Shown in pieces: positions 44,998-56,424 of a stretch of 64,000 nucleotides of DNA (position 1 is its first letter; every line of letters begins with the position of its first letter). The DNA comes from Euphorbia lathyris (lineage: Eukaryota > Streptophyta > Magnoliopsida > Malpighiales > Euphorbiaceae). Position numbers and translations under genes: made by a program. The stretch lies in assembly GCF_963576675.1 (NCBI RefSeq), contig NC_088916.1, positions 17,212,501 to 17,276,500 of the forward strand, in the 5' to 3' direction. The notes beneath the pieces are model-generated. The model was not told the origin of the DNA and did not search any database. It saw only the letters and a program-made list of their open reading frames with translations.

Positions 44998-47827
44998 ATG
45001 ACTAAGCTATCCTTCAACGTCTCTGGTGCCGGCCAAAATAAGTCCAGCTCCGATGAACCTTCACGAAACCCTTCCACCTCTAGCAAGGGTAAAACTGACC
45101 AAAACTCTGGAAAAGAGAAAGCTGTGAAGATACGGACCTACTCCAAAGTCTTCGAAAGTGTCCTCGAATGGAAAGTTGAGCCCTCCAGATGGGTTTCTGA
45201 GCACTTCGTCCAACATGAACAACCGTTTGCCGAATGGATTACAAAGAACGAATGGACTGGGTTGTTCTCTGTCAGAGATGAGACGTATCCTGACCTGGTA
45301 AGGGAGTTTTACCACAATCTCATGGTTGCTAGTGACTCCCCTGACTATCTAAGCACTAAAGTAAGAGGAAAGACGATCTTCATCAACCCTCTGTACATTG
45401 GAAACCTCCTCCAGCTCAAAACTGAGGGAGTCAGGCTGAGGAAGTCTGGAGATTAGGACAAGACCGACTATGTCCACAGCTTCTACAAACCTGATGGTTA
45501 CTCAGGAGAGATCTCAGCATCCTCAATGGGTCAGCACCAAAAGATGGCTCACTACCTGCTGAGCTACTTCATTTACCCTAAGATAAACTGCACGACCTCA
45601 GCAACGAACTTTGAACAGTGCTTCATATGGCACATGCTCACATACACCCCCATCAACATGCCAGTATTCTTGGTTGCTGGGTTTCTACGCAGCACGGGTA
45701 CACTGAGGCTTGGGTCAATCATCACGTGCATTCTTATTGACCACAAGATTGACCTCGAAGGTAAGGAATCTTTCAGAGGAACCGAGATCACAGCTGCCTC
45801 GCTGAGGGTACTGAAATTTGGGCAGCCCTTGAAGAAAGGAAAAGCTGTTGCTGCTGCTGTTGGCCAAGCTGGCCAAACTGAGAAAACTGTTACTGAGACT
45901 AAGAAAGGGTGAAGAACTAAGGCCCCAGCTTCTCGCAAGAGAAAGTCTACTGAGACTCCCTCATCGAATGTTGAGTCTCCTGCTAAGAGGCAGAGATCAG
46001 CTGGAAAGTCAGCTGAAAAGAGAACCAGGCAAGATGAGCCTGAAACTGAGGAAGCTGCTGAGCTACCTCAGAAGAAGCAAAAGCCTTCAACACTGGCACG
46101 TCTGGACGTCATACCAACCGACTTTATTGTACCGGGTGATTCTCACTTCACTCAATGCCAAGGTACTGATGCTGAGGGAACTGAGGTCCAGTTAGATGAC
46201 CACTTCATCTCCCAAGTTGAGGAAGAGCTTGATGGAGACAGCATTGCTGAAGAAGAAGAAGTTGAAGCCAGCGGTCAGGATGACGCTGATGACTCTGAGG
46301 AATATGACAGTGAAATAGAAGCTGAGGATGCTAACACTGGGTTAGCTGGTGGTGCTGTGCAGACTAACACCGAGTTAGCTGCTAGAGTTGAGCAAGTTGA
46401 GCAAGCTGACCAGACTCATACTGAGCAAAAGGAACCTTCTCCTACTCACTCAGAAGAACCTGCTGATCATACCACTCCACCACGTAGAAGGCAAAAACTG
46501 GTTAAGGCCAGTGAGGTAATAGTCAGTGAACCTCTTGTGCAACCACCATCCATTCCTGAACTTGTCCTCTCCAAGACAACAAAGGATCCTTCTACCGTCC
46601 AATTAAAATTTTTCAAACGGCCCTCAACTTCCTCTACTACAACGCCGTTGGAAAAACAAGCCTCTGTTTCTTCTCAACAGGAACATGCCGAGCATAACAC
46701 TTCAACCACTTCAACAAGTCAGGTTGAACCAAGCACTGCCCATGCTGTTTCCTCAAGCATGATGCTGACTCCTCATCCCTCTGCCGTCAGCACAGACAGT
46801 GTTCGGGTTATGACTTCCATCAACAACCTCTCTGCTGATCAATCAAACTTACCTCCAACTTAAGTGCAGATTGAGCCAAGTCATACAGTCACTGACCAGG
46901 GTACTCCTTTCACTCCACATTCTTCTGGTCATACTGATGTACTTAAGGATGCCACTGAGTCCGGAAAGAAGTTCATCGACTCAGTGCAAGCTCTCATCCA
47001 AGATCTTCACCAGTCTGCTTCACCTGCTGCTGGATCCTCATTCCCAGAGGCAACTCAGCTCTCCCAAGTCACTCTACTTCTAAACGAAGTCAAGGGACTC
47101 AAGGACCTGCTGAATGTCATCTTGACATTTCAAGCCCAGCAAGCAAAGCAAGACTCCCTTGCCAAGTTGGCAGAGATTCAACTGTCCACAATCCAACATC
47201 TGAACTCGCTACATCAGCAAGTCCAGAAGTTATCTGCTGTGAACACTGACTACGCCACTTCCTCAGAACTGAAGATGCTTTTTGCTCAGCTGCATACTGA
47301 GCAACTCAAGACAAATGAGCAAATGGTATCCTATAGTCAGTGCTCAGTTGAGCAAATCAGTGAGGCTGTCAGGCTACTGAACCTGAACAAGCAAGAAATG
47401 GATACTGACGCGTTGAAGCAGAACGAATTGCTGTCCCTCGCATAACAATCCTTCAACAATATCCGTCATAATAATATCCAACGTCATCATTATGACTCAG
47501 CACTCTTGAAAACCTTCCACCAAGTCTTTGCTGGTCTCACTGAAGCTCTCATTTGGCAAGCCAAAGCACAAGCTTTCAGCGTAAATATGCTCAGTGCTGC
47601 TGATCTTCATATACCAGTCGAAGTATGGAGTTGCCATTTTTGATGGGGTCAATGAAAGTGCTGACAAACTCAAAGAGCTTTCACAAGAACTGACTCGAGC
47701 TGTCTTAATCGATGCATTTAAACTCCCTGAAGTTGACAAAATGGGGGAGAAAGCGCAAGCTGCTAGAGCTCAGCATGAGCAACGTCAGTACGAGCAAAGT
47801 CAGTCACAGGGAAAGAAAAAGAAATAG
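44998..47827 (+). pseudogene. Sirevirus-like third ('env-like') ORF, broken
   Basis: One frame from the ATG at 44998 is interrupted by TAG 45454, TGA 45910, TAA 46861 and TAA 47443, with a small deletion and frameshift near 47622. It ends at TAG 47825-47827. The N-terminal domain (about 40-260) contains TYPDLVREFYHNL and IFINPLYIGNLL. Basic clusters (RKRK, AKRQR, RRRQK) look like nuclear localisation signals. A Glu/Asp-rich then Ser/Thr/Pro-rich middle follows, then a Gln/Leu-rich likely coiled coil and a Lys-rich end (GKKKK). I see no signal peptide or transmembrane segment. Position after pol is that of the sirevirus env-like gene. The TAG at 45454 is shared with element 3. Confidence 0.88.
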
Positions 47828-48349
47828 ATAGGCTAGGTCTTAACATTTGTAATCTATGTGTTATTTCCTTTTGCTGTGTAACTGCTGACCTCCTTCAATA
47901 TATATCATACTTACTTTTCTTATTCAAATACTGAGTTATGATATATGCTATTAAGTACTGAGTTATTATGTATCTTCGTTTATATCAGCTATGTTTAACA
48001 CTTATAATATTTATTGACTAAATGATATGCTGATAACATGTTTGACATCATACTATGATCTTATGAAACATTCTGATAAAGAACTCATTGAACAATAATT
48101 TGCTCAGCGCGCTCTGTATATCTAAAACTTCCGCTTAACACTGAGTAAATAGAATATGTAATATAGCTGACTTTCACCTAAAAACTGACCTTAGACTCAC
48201 TCATTTAAATTCTTAAATGTTGCAATTAAAACTAAGTCAGTAGTACCCTTACGGGGGAGTTTGCTAAATGATATAAGGTCAACTATCATGGGGGAGCTCA
48301 TACTGAGTTCCTTGCTGAATAGTTTTGCCAACATCAAAATGGGGGAGTT
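47828..48349 (+). other. 3' non-coding region with three polypurine-like tracts
   Basis: Three gggggag tracts occur at 48253-48259, 48290-48296 and 48341-48347; the last abuts the 3' LTR. Repeated polypurine tracts are a described feature of sireviruses. Otherwise the region is AT-rich with many ctgag/ctgac words and no coding potential. Confidence 0.8.
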
Positions 48350-49685
48350 TGTTGAAACACCTTTCCACATAATTTTGATTTGACAAAATTGTTTAAGTAT
48401 AAATTATAACACATATTCTAAACACACTAAGTTTAAATGCTTTGATTTATTCTACTAATGTGTTTGTTCAATATTGAGTATAAATGTTATAAGTTATAAG
48501 AATTGGAAGGCCCAAGCCCATTGAGGAAGCCAAGGCCCAAGTCAAACAACTCAGTACACTCGGCCCGCGTATGTCAAGACGTTGCCGTTTTGGACAAAAA
48601 CACAACTCAGCAAACGGAAGGATCTAGAAGACCTTCGGGAACAACTTCACAATGAAGCTGCTGAGTAGTCTCGACAAAGCGTACAAGACAGCAGCTGGCA
48701 AAGGAAAACTTCCAGACAAAGTGTTTCCTCTTTTAGAAAAGTTCAGACGACACAGTATGCTGTCCAGTTGAGTTTACCATAAAAGGAGAGACCATCTGCT
48801 GAGCTGACCGAGGACAGAAGATACACGATTGTGATTGGCCGAGAGCTCTGTGCAAGTCAGGATGAGAACGACACATAGCCATTTCCCTCCAACGGTTATT
48901 TTGAAATTCGAAATGACCGAATGACCAGACATCTCTATAAATAGTGCCATCACAAGCTTCACAAAACACAGAACTTCATCAAGCCATTACGCTGTCTAAA
49001 TCTCTACAAGTTCTGCAAGCAAGAAGCAAAGCAAAATTCTTACACTACATTTTCATATCTGTGTAAAAGTCTAGAGTGATTGTAAATCGTCTAAAGTGTC
49101 TTAGCACATCTTTGTATTAGGACAAAAACACTTATCATTTCTAGAGATAGAAAGGAGAGGCTGAGTACTCGGTTTTAAGTACTCAGCGGAGAGATTAAGA
49201 TTGAGTAGAAGTATAGAGGAAGGTACTCTTGTCATACTCAATTGCTGATATTGTAAAAGGTTTGAGGCTCTACCTTTAAAGAGCTCAGTAGAGGATTCGA
49301 AATCTCGGAAGTGTTCCGGGGACAGGACGTAGGCTTAGAAGAAGCCGAACCTGGATAAATCTGCTGAGTGAAGTATTTCTAAACCTTAACTCCTTATTTA
49401 TATTGCTTGCTTTAAATAATCAAAACTGACCAAGTAAAGAGGTCAAGTTGAGTTGTGCGCGTTGAACGTCTGAGCTCAGGAATAGACTCTAAGTGCTATC
49501 TCCTGACTCAAGCTAAGAAACTGACCTAGTCACCTATTGACTAAGCCAGTATCTTGCTGTTTACTCAGCGTCGCTGTTGAAACCTTTTTCTTTAGAAAAA
49601 GAAGTCAGCCTAAATTGCGAAAAAAGTTTAAATAGTTCCTAACCCCCCCTTGGAACTATACTTGCAACTAAACAAGGGACCAACA
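48350..49685 (+). repeat. 3' LTR of Sirevirus-like element 1
   Basis: 1336 bp, about 98.5% identical by eye to 38258-39594. The TATA box CTATAAATAG is near 48935. The terminal C tract is 7 rather than 8. It is followed by target copy gttgg. Confidence 0.94.
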
Positions 49686-49690
49686 GTTGG

Positions 49691-49872
49691 ATCAACTGGA
49701 TCATGCTAGTCTTTATTTCATATGTGTTGGCTAGAATGGCGGGGGCAACGATTCCATTGCGGTTTTGTGGCCGATGTGGAGCTAGGATCTCCATCATTGT
49801 TCGGGTATCGTTTCCTCCTCCATTTGGGGCGTTGTTCACCGGTGGGTTGGTTTCGTTGTTGGCGTTGTCCAT
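49691..49872 (-). pseudogene. gag: Athila-like gag, N-terminal segment
   Basis: The minus-strand ATG is at 49872 (MDNANNETNPPVNNAPNGGG). About 61 codons run to the insertion point of Sirevirus-like element 1, where the last codon is split. The rest of gag resumes at 38257 in frame. The leader to the primer site is about 200 bp. Confidence 0.85.
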
Positions 49873-50103
49873 CTTTCCTCTCCGAATCCTACAAAGAGTT
49901 CTTTCAATTTCAAAATCAATAGGAATAAGAGAATCACTTTTAGATCAGGTGTGCATAAACAAAGAAAGTATTAACAAGAAAAAATGTTGTTAGTAAAAGT
50001 ATATATGAACAATTTATACAAGGATAATGCTTAGACTAACATTAAAACGTTTTGGTCTAATATTGCACGAAATTATAAATCCCCGGCAACGGCGCCAAAA
50101 ACT
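49873..50103 (-). other. Athila-like leader with Asp-tRNA primer site
   Basis: On the minus strand, TGGCGCCGTTGCCGGGGA (complement of 50080-50097) matches the 3' end of plant Asp tRNA. It lies six bases from the LTR at 50104. This fixes the orientation of the element. The remainder up to the gag ATG at 49872 is an AT-rich leader. Confidence 0.85.
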
Positions 50104-50354
50104 TGATGGAGCCCGAGTAGAGCGGTAAAAATATATGACTTTATGTGTGCGCTATGACTATATATATGATCTTTCTAGGTGCTTCTGACTCTACTGGATG
50201 CTACGACATAGGGGCAAGTGTACCCCGTCGTATCAAGTAATAATCCGGTTAAGACCGGGTATCGAATCCACGAGATTTATAACGACAAGTATTAAACTAC
50301 TCGGTTTTAATTGCTATCTAAGCGATGAGTACTTTAGTTGGTTGGGGTGACAAC
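50104..50354 (-). repeat. 5' LTR of the Athila-like element (partial)
   Basis: 251 bp nearly identical to 19955-20205. The LTR is cut at 50355 by Sirevirus-like element 2; its remainder must lie beyond the right end of the window. Confidence 0.88.
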
Positions 50355-51677
50355 TGTTGAAACACCTTTCCACATGATTTTGATTTGACAAAATTATTTA
50401 AGTAAAATTAAATATATTCTAAACACACTAAGTTTAAATGCTTTGATTTATTACACTAATGTGTTTGTTCAATGTTGAGTTAAATTGTTTATAAGACATA
50501 AAGACTAAAAGGCTTAAAGCCCAATACGGAAGTCAAAGCCCAAGTCAAACAGATCAAGACCACTCGGCCCATGTGTGCAAAACGCTGTCGTTGTGTACAA
50601 AACGTAGCTTAGCGAAAGAATGATCGAGAAGACCTTCGTTGAACAACTTCGAAACGAAGCTGCTGAGTTGTATCGACAAAGAGTACAAGACAGCAGCTGA
50701 GCAAAAACAACTTCCAGACAAAGTATTCTACTTTGGGTAAAGTTCAGAAGACACAGAAAGCTGTCTAGTTGACCTTACCATAAATGGAGAGACATTCTGC
50801 CGGACTGACCGAAGACAGAAGATACTTGAATCTGATTGGCCAAGAGCACTGAGCAGGACTGAGTGACAACGACATCAAGCCGTTTCCCTCCAACGTTATT
50901 TCGAAATTCGAAATAACGGATGCCTCAAGTGTCACTATAAATAGGCCCTTCAGTTGCTTCATTCGATGCAGATCTTCAACTAGCCATTACGCTGACCAAA
51001 TTTACACTTGAAGTTCTGTAAGAAAAAGCAAAGCAAATACTTACACTAAATTCTATATCTTTCGTGTAAAAGTCTAGAGTGATTATTCAATCATCTAAGG
51101 TGTCTTAGCAATTGTTGTTTAGGACAAATCTTTATCATTTCTAGAGATTAGAAAGGAGAGGCTGAGTACTCGGTTATAGTACTCAGCGAGAGATTAGGAG
51201 TGAGTAAAGGTATAGAGGAAGGTACTCTTGTTATACTCAGCTTCTAAATTGTAAAAGGTTTGATGCTCTACCGTTAAAGAGCTCAGTAGAGAATTCGAAA
51301 GCTCGGAACGTGTTCCGGGGACAGGACATAGGCTTAGAGGCCGAACCTGGATAAATCTGCTGAGTAACATCTTTCTATCCTTAAGCTCCTTAATATATAT
51401 ATTGCTTGCTTAAACAAAACTGACCAAGTAAAGAGGTCACGCTGAGTTGTGTGTATTGAGTATCTGAGTTCAGGAATAGACTCAAGTGCTATCTCCTGAC
51501 TCAAAGAAAGAAGCTGACTTAGTCACCAGTTGACTAAACTAGTGTCTTAATTTACTCAGCGAGCTGTGTAATCCTTTTTCAAAGAAAAAGAAGTCAGCCT
51601 TAACGTACTAAAATTTTTAAATAGTTCCTACCCCCCCCCCCCTTGGAACTAACTTGTTACGTTATAAGGGACCAACA
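50355..51677 (+). repeat. 5' LTR of Sirevirus-like element 2
   Basis: 1323 bp, clearly the same family as the element 1 LTRs but more diverged. The TATA box CTATAAATAG is at 50935-50944. It has a C12 run near 51631-51642 where element 1 has 7-8. The primer site TGGTATCAGAGCC follows at 51680-51692. Confidence 0.93.
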
Positions 51678-51739
51678 AGTGGTATCAGAGCCTAAAAGCG
51701 CACTGTACAAGGTTTAACTACCTTGAGCTGATCCCCACT

Positions 51740-53482
51740 ATGGCTGAAAACAGCACTCGATTTCTCCCAGGAAATCTGACAACTCAGATTCTACCTGAGG
51801 GTCTGTCCATAACTCGGCCTCCCTTATTCTTCGGGTCTAACTATACCTTCTGGAAGAATAGGATGAAAAATTTCATTCAGGCTACAAATATGAGTGCATG
51901 GCTATCTATAGTCCAAGGCCCGTTTGTTCCTGTTGAAACTGTTGATGGCCAAACGGTTGTTAAAGCTGAGTCCAAATGGACAGAAGATGATCTCAAGAAG
52001 CTATAAAATCATGCTTCGGCTATAAACATGCTTCACTGTGCGCTAGATGCTGCAGAATATAATAAGATTTCAGGTTGTGAGTCAGCGCAGGAGATCTGGA
52101 AGAAGCTGGAGGTCACCTACGAAGGAACCAACAAGGTGAAAGAATCCAAGGTGAACCAGCACATGAGATTGTACGAGCTGTTCGAAATGAACGATGATGA
52201 AGGGATCTCATACATGAATGCAAGATTCACAAACATCATCAACGAGCTCAAGAGACTTGGAAAGATCTTCACTGAGGAAGAACAAGTCAAGAAGATTCTC
52301 AAGAGTCTTCCTAAAAGCTGGCAAGTAAAGAAGACAGCTGTTGAGGAAGCTCAAGACTTAACCACCTATAAGTATGATGAACTCATCGGCTCATTGCTGA
52401 CCCATGAGATCTCGATGAAGAATTTTGAGGTGAAGGAAAAGTCTGAAGACAAGAAGCAAAAGTCTCTTGTCATGAAAGCTGACTCCACTGATGGGAGCTC
52501 CACAAATGATGAAGAGATGGCTATGTTTACCAGAAAGATGAAAAGGCTGTTCAAAAAGAATGACAAATATTCTAAGAAGCCTTATAAGAAGTTTGATAAG
52601 TACAAAGCTGACTCCAGCGACAACAAGTACAAGAAGGACAGCTCAAAGCCCATAACTTGCTTTGAATGTCATCAAACTGGCCATATCAAGTAAAGCTGTC
52701 CCTCGCTGAGGAAAGAAAGAAAGAACGACAAGAAGGCAATGGTGGCAACCTGGAGTGATAGTGATGATTCATCATCATCTGAAGCTGATGCCACTGAGTC
52801 AGCAAAAATTTGTTTCATGGCTGATGAACTTGCTGAGCCATGTGTTTTTGAGCATGCTGACCCTTCCATTGCATCTGACGATGAGGAACATTCAACTGAG
52901 GTAATATCACTACCCTTGCTCAGAAATGAAATGGTTAATGCCCTGAGTGACCTCTACACACTTGTCAAAAAGTGTAATAAAAAGGTTAGAGCACTCAGCA
53001 GGCGATGTGACGAGGTTGAGGAGGTCAAACTAAGTGACCTTCGATATCTTCTTCAGGACAACTCAGATTTGCATAGTAACATTGGAATTATGCAAAAGCT
53101 TGTCTCTGAGGTCCAATCAGATTCTAAGAAACTGAGAAAGGATGTCACATCTATTCAGAACCAACTAAAGGTTCCAAACAAAAGAAATATTCCTCTGAAT
53201 ACTCAGTACCGAAGTATTGGTCAGCAGAGATGGAATCCTCAGCGGAATGTCCAGTGTGACTTCTGTGGGAAGAAAGGACACACCACAAAGGTGTGCTGGC
53301 ATGCTCAGCACTGGGGTGCTGACCAGTCAGTGAAACATCCTAAACGGAAGGTCAGTTGTGACTTCTGTGGAAAGAATGGCCATACTATTCAAGTATGTCG
53401 CTATAAAATAAAATATGATGCTTTACCTATTGAACCTAACAAGCAAGGACCCAAAAAGAATTGGGTACCTAAAAACAACTAG
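51740..53482 (+). pseudogene. gag: Sirevirus-like gag of element 2
   Basis: The ATG is at 51740 (MAENSTRFLPGN). The same frame continues through TAA 52004-52006 (a Gln codon in element 1) and TAA 52691-52693 inside the first zinc knuckle (after CFECHQTGHIK; a Ser codon in element 1). It ends at TAG 53480-53482. The two C-terminal CCHC knuckles (CDFCGKKGH and CDFCGKNGH) are intact. Pol follows 5 bases later in the -1 frame, as in element 1. Confidence 0.92.
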
Positions 53483-53487
53483 CTATA

Positions 53488-56424
53488 TTGCAGGTAAGCC
53501 TGAGATGTGCTGAGAAGTCAAAGATGTGGTATATTGACAGCGCATGCTCGAGGCATATGACTGGTGATGAAACTCAGTTCATCACATTTGTGCGTAAACG
53601 AGGAGGAAGCGTAAGTTTTGGAGACAACAAAAAGGGTAAGATAGTAGGGTCAGGAACCATTGGTGGTAATCCTACTATTGAGTCTATCTCCCTAGTCAAC
53701 GGACTCAAATATAGCTTACTCAGCGTAGCTCAGCTATGTGACAATGGGAGAAAAGTTATATTTGATGACACTGGATGTAAAATATTCGAGGGTAAGACTA
53801 ATGAGTTAATTTTAACTTCCCCTCGCATTGATAATGTCTTCATGCTGAACTTAGAGAAAAAGTTTTCAAAAACTGTATGCTTAGTATCAAAGGAAGAAAA
53901 TTCCTGGCTATGGCATAGGAGACTTGGTCATGTAAGCATGGACCTCCTGGCCAAATTAGCAAGAAAGCAATTGGTTGAGGGACTGCCAGAACTTAAATTT
54001 GAAAAAGATCAATTATGCCACGCTTGCCAAACTGGAAAACAAACCAAACAATCCTTTCATAGTAAAAACATTGTCTCAACTAAGCGTCCATTAGAGTTAC
54101 TACACTTGGATCTCTTCGGTCCAGTCCAGCCGCTGAGCTTGGGTGGAAGAAGATTTTCCTTAGTCATTGTAGATGACTTTTCTCGGTACACTTGGATCAT
54201 CTTGCTCAGCAGCAAGGATGAAACCTTTGAGACATTTTCAAATTTGGTAAGAAAACTTGAAAATGATAAAGACCTTAAGTTAGCTCACATCCGAAGTGAT
54301 AATGGTGGAGAATTCAAGAACCAACAGTTTGTTGAATTCTATGAAACCAACAGCATTGACCATAATTTCTCTGGTCCTAGAATGCCTCAACAAAATGGGG
54401 TTGTTGAAAGGAAGAACAGAACCTTGGTTGAAATAGCCAGGACAATGCTGAGTGAGCATAGGCTTCCAAAGTACTTTTGGGGAGAAGCTGTCAACATAGC
54501 GTGCTATATTTTTAATAGGGCTCTTGTTAGACCTATACTAAAGAAAACTCCCTACGAACTTTGGAAAGGACGAAAGCCTAATATTGGTTACTTTCGTGCC
54601 TTTGGCTGTAAATGTTTTATATTGAATACCAAAGATAGCCTAGCTAAGTTTGACTCAAAAGCTGATGAAGCTATCTTTTTAGGCTACTCAACAAACAGCA
54701 AAGCATACAGAGTTTTCAATAAGCGAACTCAAGTCTTAGAAGAGTCAGTACATGTTGAGTTCGATGAAACTAACCCTGCAGGAAGATACAAGCTGCTAAC
54801 TGAGGATGATCCACACTCAGCACCTGCTGACAAAGAAGCTGCTGCTGAGTCATTTCCTCAAGGGCTGACCAAAGGTAACGGTGAATCTCAAATTGTTTTC
54901 ACTGACCAATCTAATCCTGCAGAGATTGTTGAAACACAACTAGCACAAGACATTAATCTACCAAAGGAGATTAGAATACCAAGAGGACACTCAGAGGGTG
55001 CCATTCTTGATGATGCTGGGAATACCCTGATGACAAGAAATCAACTCAGGAGATACCTACCAGCGCAAGACATCAATTCGTCAAAGGAGATCAAGATACT
55101 AAGAGGACACTCGGAGAATGCCATCCTTGACACAGCTGGGAATTCCCTGATGACGAGAAGTCAACTCAGGAAGTACCTCAGCAACGTAGCATTCGTCTCA
55201 ATCCAGGAACCAAAGAATTTCGCTGAAGTTGAGTATGATGAATACTGGATGAATGCAATGCAAGAAGAACTTGATCAGTTCAGACGAAATGAAGTATGGG
55301 ATCTAGTGCCAAAGCCAAGAGGCCAGAAGACCATAGGAACAAGATGGGTCTTTCGCAACAAGCTGGATGAACATGGGAACGTGGTCAGAAACAAAGCAAG
55401 ACTTGTAGCTCAGGGCTACAGTCAGCAAGAAGGTATTGACTACGGTGAGACTTTTGCCCCAGTGGCAAGGCTAGAAGCTATAAGAATTCTATGTGTATAT
55501 GCGTCTTATATGAACTTTAAACTGTTTCAAATGGATGTTAAGAGTGCATTTCTTAATGGAGTTGTAAACGAGGAAGTCTATGTTAATCAACCTCCAGGGT
55601 TTGAGGACCCTAAGTTCCCATACCACGTTTATAAACTCAAAAAGGCTATGTACGGCCTCAAGCAAGCACCACGTGCTTGGTATGAGAGGCTGACCAGTTT
55701 CATGCTGACTAGAAATTATGTCAGAGGCAAAGCTGATACAACCTTATTCATTAAGAGAAAGGGTAAAGACACCCTACTGGCTCAAATATATGTTGATGAT
55801 ATTATTTTCGGTGCTACTAATGAGTCCATGTGCAAGGAATTTAGCAAGCAAATGCAGACTGAGTTTGAAATGTCAATGATGGGAGAACTCAACTTCTTCC
55901 TTGGACTTCAAATCAAACAAGGGAAAAATGGCATCTTCATCAGTCAAGCTAAATACGCCAAGAAGATATTGAAGAAATATGATCTTGAAAATTGCAAGCC
56001 AATATCTACTCCTATGGGCACTGACACTGTCCTATGTGCTGACGAGAATGGTAAGTCGATAGACAGTAAATTGTATCGAGGTATGATAGGCTCTCTACTT
56101 TACTTAACAGCAAGTAGACCGGACATTCAGTTCTCTGTATGCTACTGTGCTAGATATCAATCTAACCCTAAGGAATCTCATTACATAGCTGTAAAAAGAA
56201 TCCTTAGATATTTGCAAAACTCAGTGAATGCAGGGTTATGGTATCCCAACACGCATGACTTTACACTCGTTGGATACACTGACGCTGACTATGGACGAGA
56301 CAAGCTTGAGCGAAAAAGCACCTCTGGAGGATGCCACTTTCTAGGGAGCTGTCTTGTATCCTGGTTCAGCAGGAAGCAAGCGTCAGTAGCCTTGTCTACC
56401 ACTGAGCATGCTCAGCGCAGCTGA
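53488..56424 (+). pseudogene. pol: Sirevirus-like pol of element 2, truncated by deletion
   Basis: A 978-residue open frame with intact protease ([13 protein letters not shown]), integrase finger (CHACQTGK), core ([12 protein letters not shown]), RT ([10 protein letters not shown]) and the first part of RNase H. It stops right after ALSTTE, where the deletion joins it out of frame to the third ORF (HAQRS, then stop). The integrase C-terminal region has an internal duplication: the [15 protein letters not shown] block is repeated as [15 protein letters not shown] about 45 residues later. The pol frame has no ATG at its start; TTG at 53488 stands in the corresponding place. Confidence 0.9.

Larger units (their letters stand above)
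38258..49685 (+). mobile_element. Sirevirus-like Ty1/copia element 1 (complete)
   Basis: LTRs of 1337 and 1336 bp (38258-39594 and 48350-49685) begin TGTTGAAACACC and end GGGACCAACA. The target duplication gttgg lies at 38253-38257 and 49686-49690, inside Athila-like gag. The content is primer site, gag, pol in another frame, and a third (env-like) ORF after pol with its own TATA box, then three polypurine-like tracts. This layout matches the Sirevirus (SIRE/Maximus) genus. LTRs differ at about 19 positions by eye. All three genes carry nonsense or frameshift changes. Confidence 0.95.
19955..50354 (-). mobile_element. Athila-like Ty3/gypsy derivative without pol, minus strand, multiply interrupted
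   Basis: Both LTR fragments start TGATGGAGCCCGAG on the plus strand (19955 and 50104). The left one ends GCGCCTATCA at 21670. The Asp-tRNA primer site beside 50103 shows that the element reads right to left. Its own sequence is 19955-22560, 33796-38257 and 49691-50354. The rest is the Angela-like element (target ttaac) and Sirevirus-like element 1 (target gttgg). The 5' LTR continues beyond a third insertion at 50355 and its end is outside the window. It encodes gag and an Athila-type third ORF, but I find no protease, RT, RNase H or integrase. The unnested length would be about 9 kb if the second LTR is full length. Confidence 0.88.

Noticed and set aside
44998..47827. A true viral envelope gene
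   Set aside because: Position fits the 'env-like' label, but no signal peptide, cleavage site or transmembrane segment is visible.
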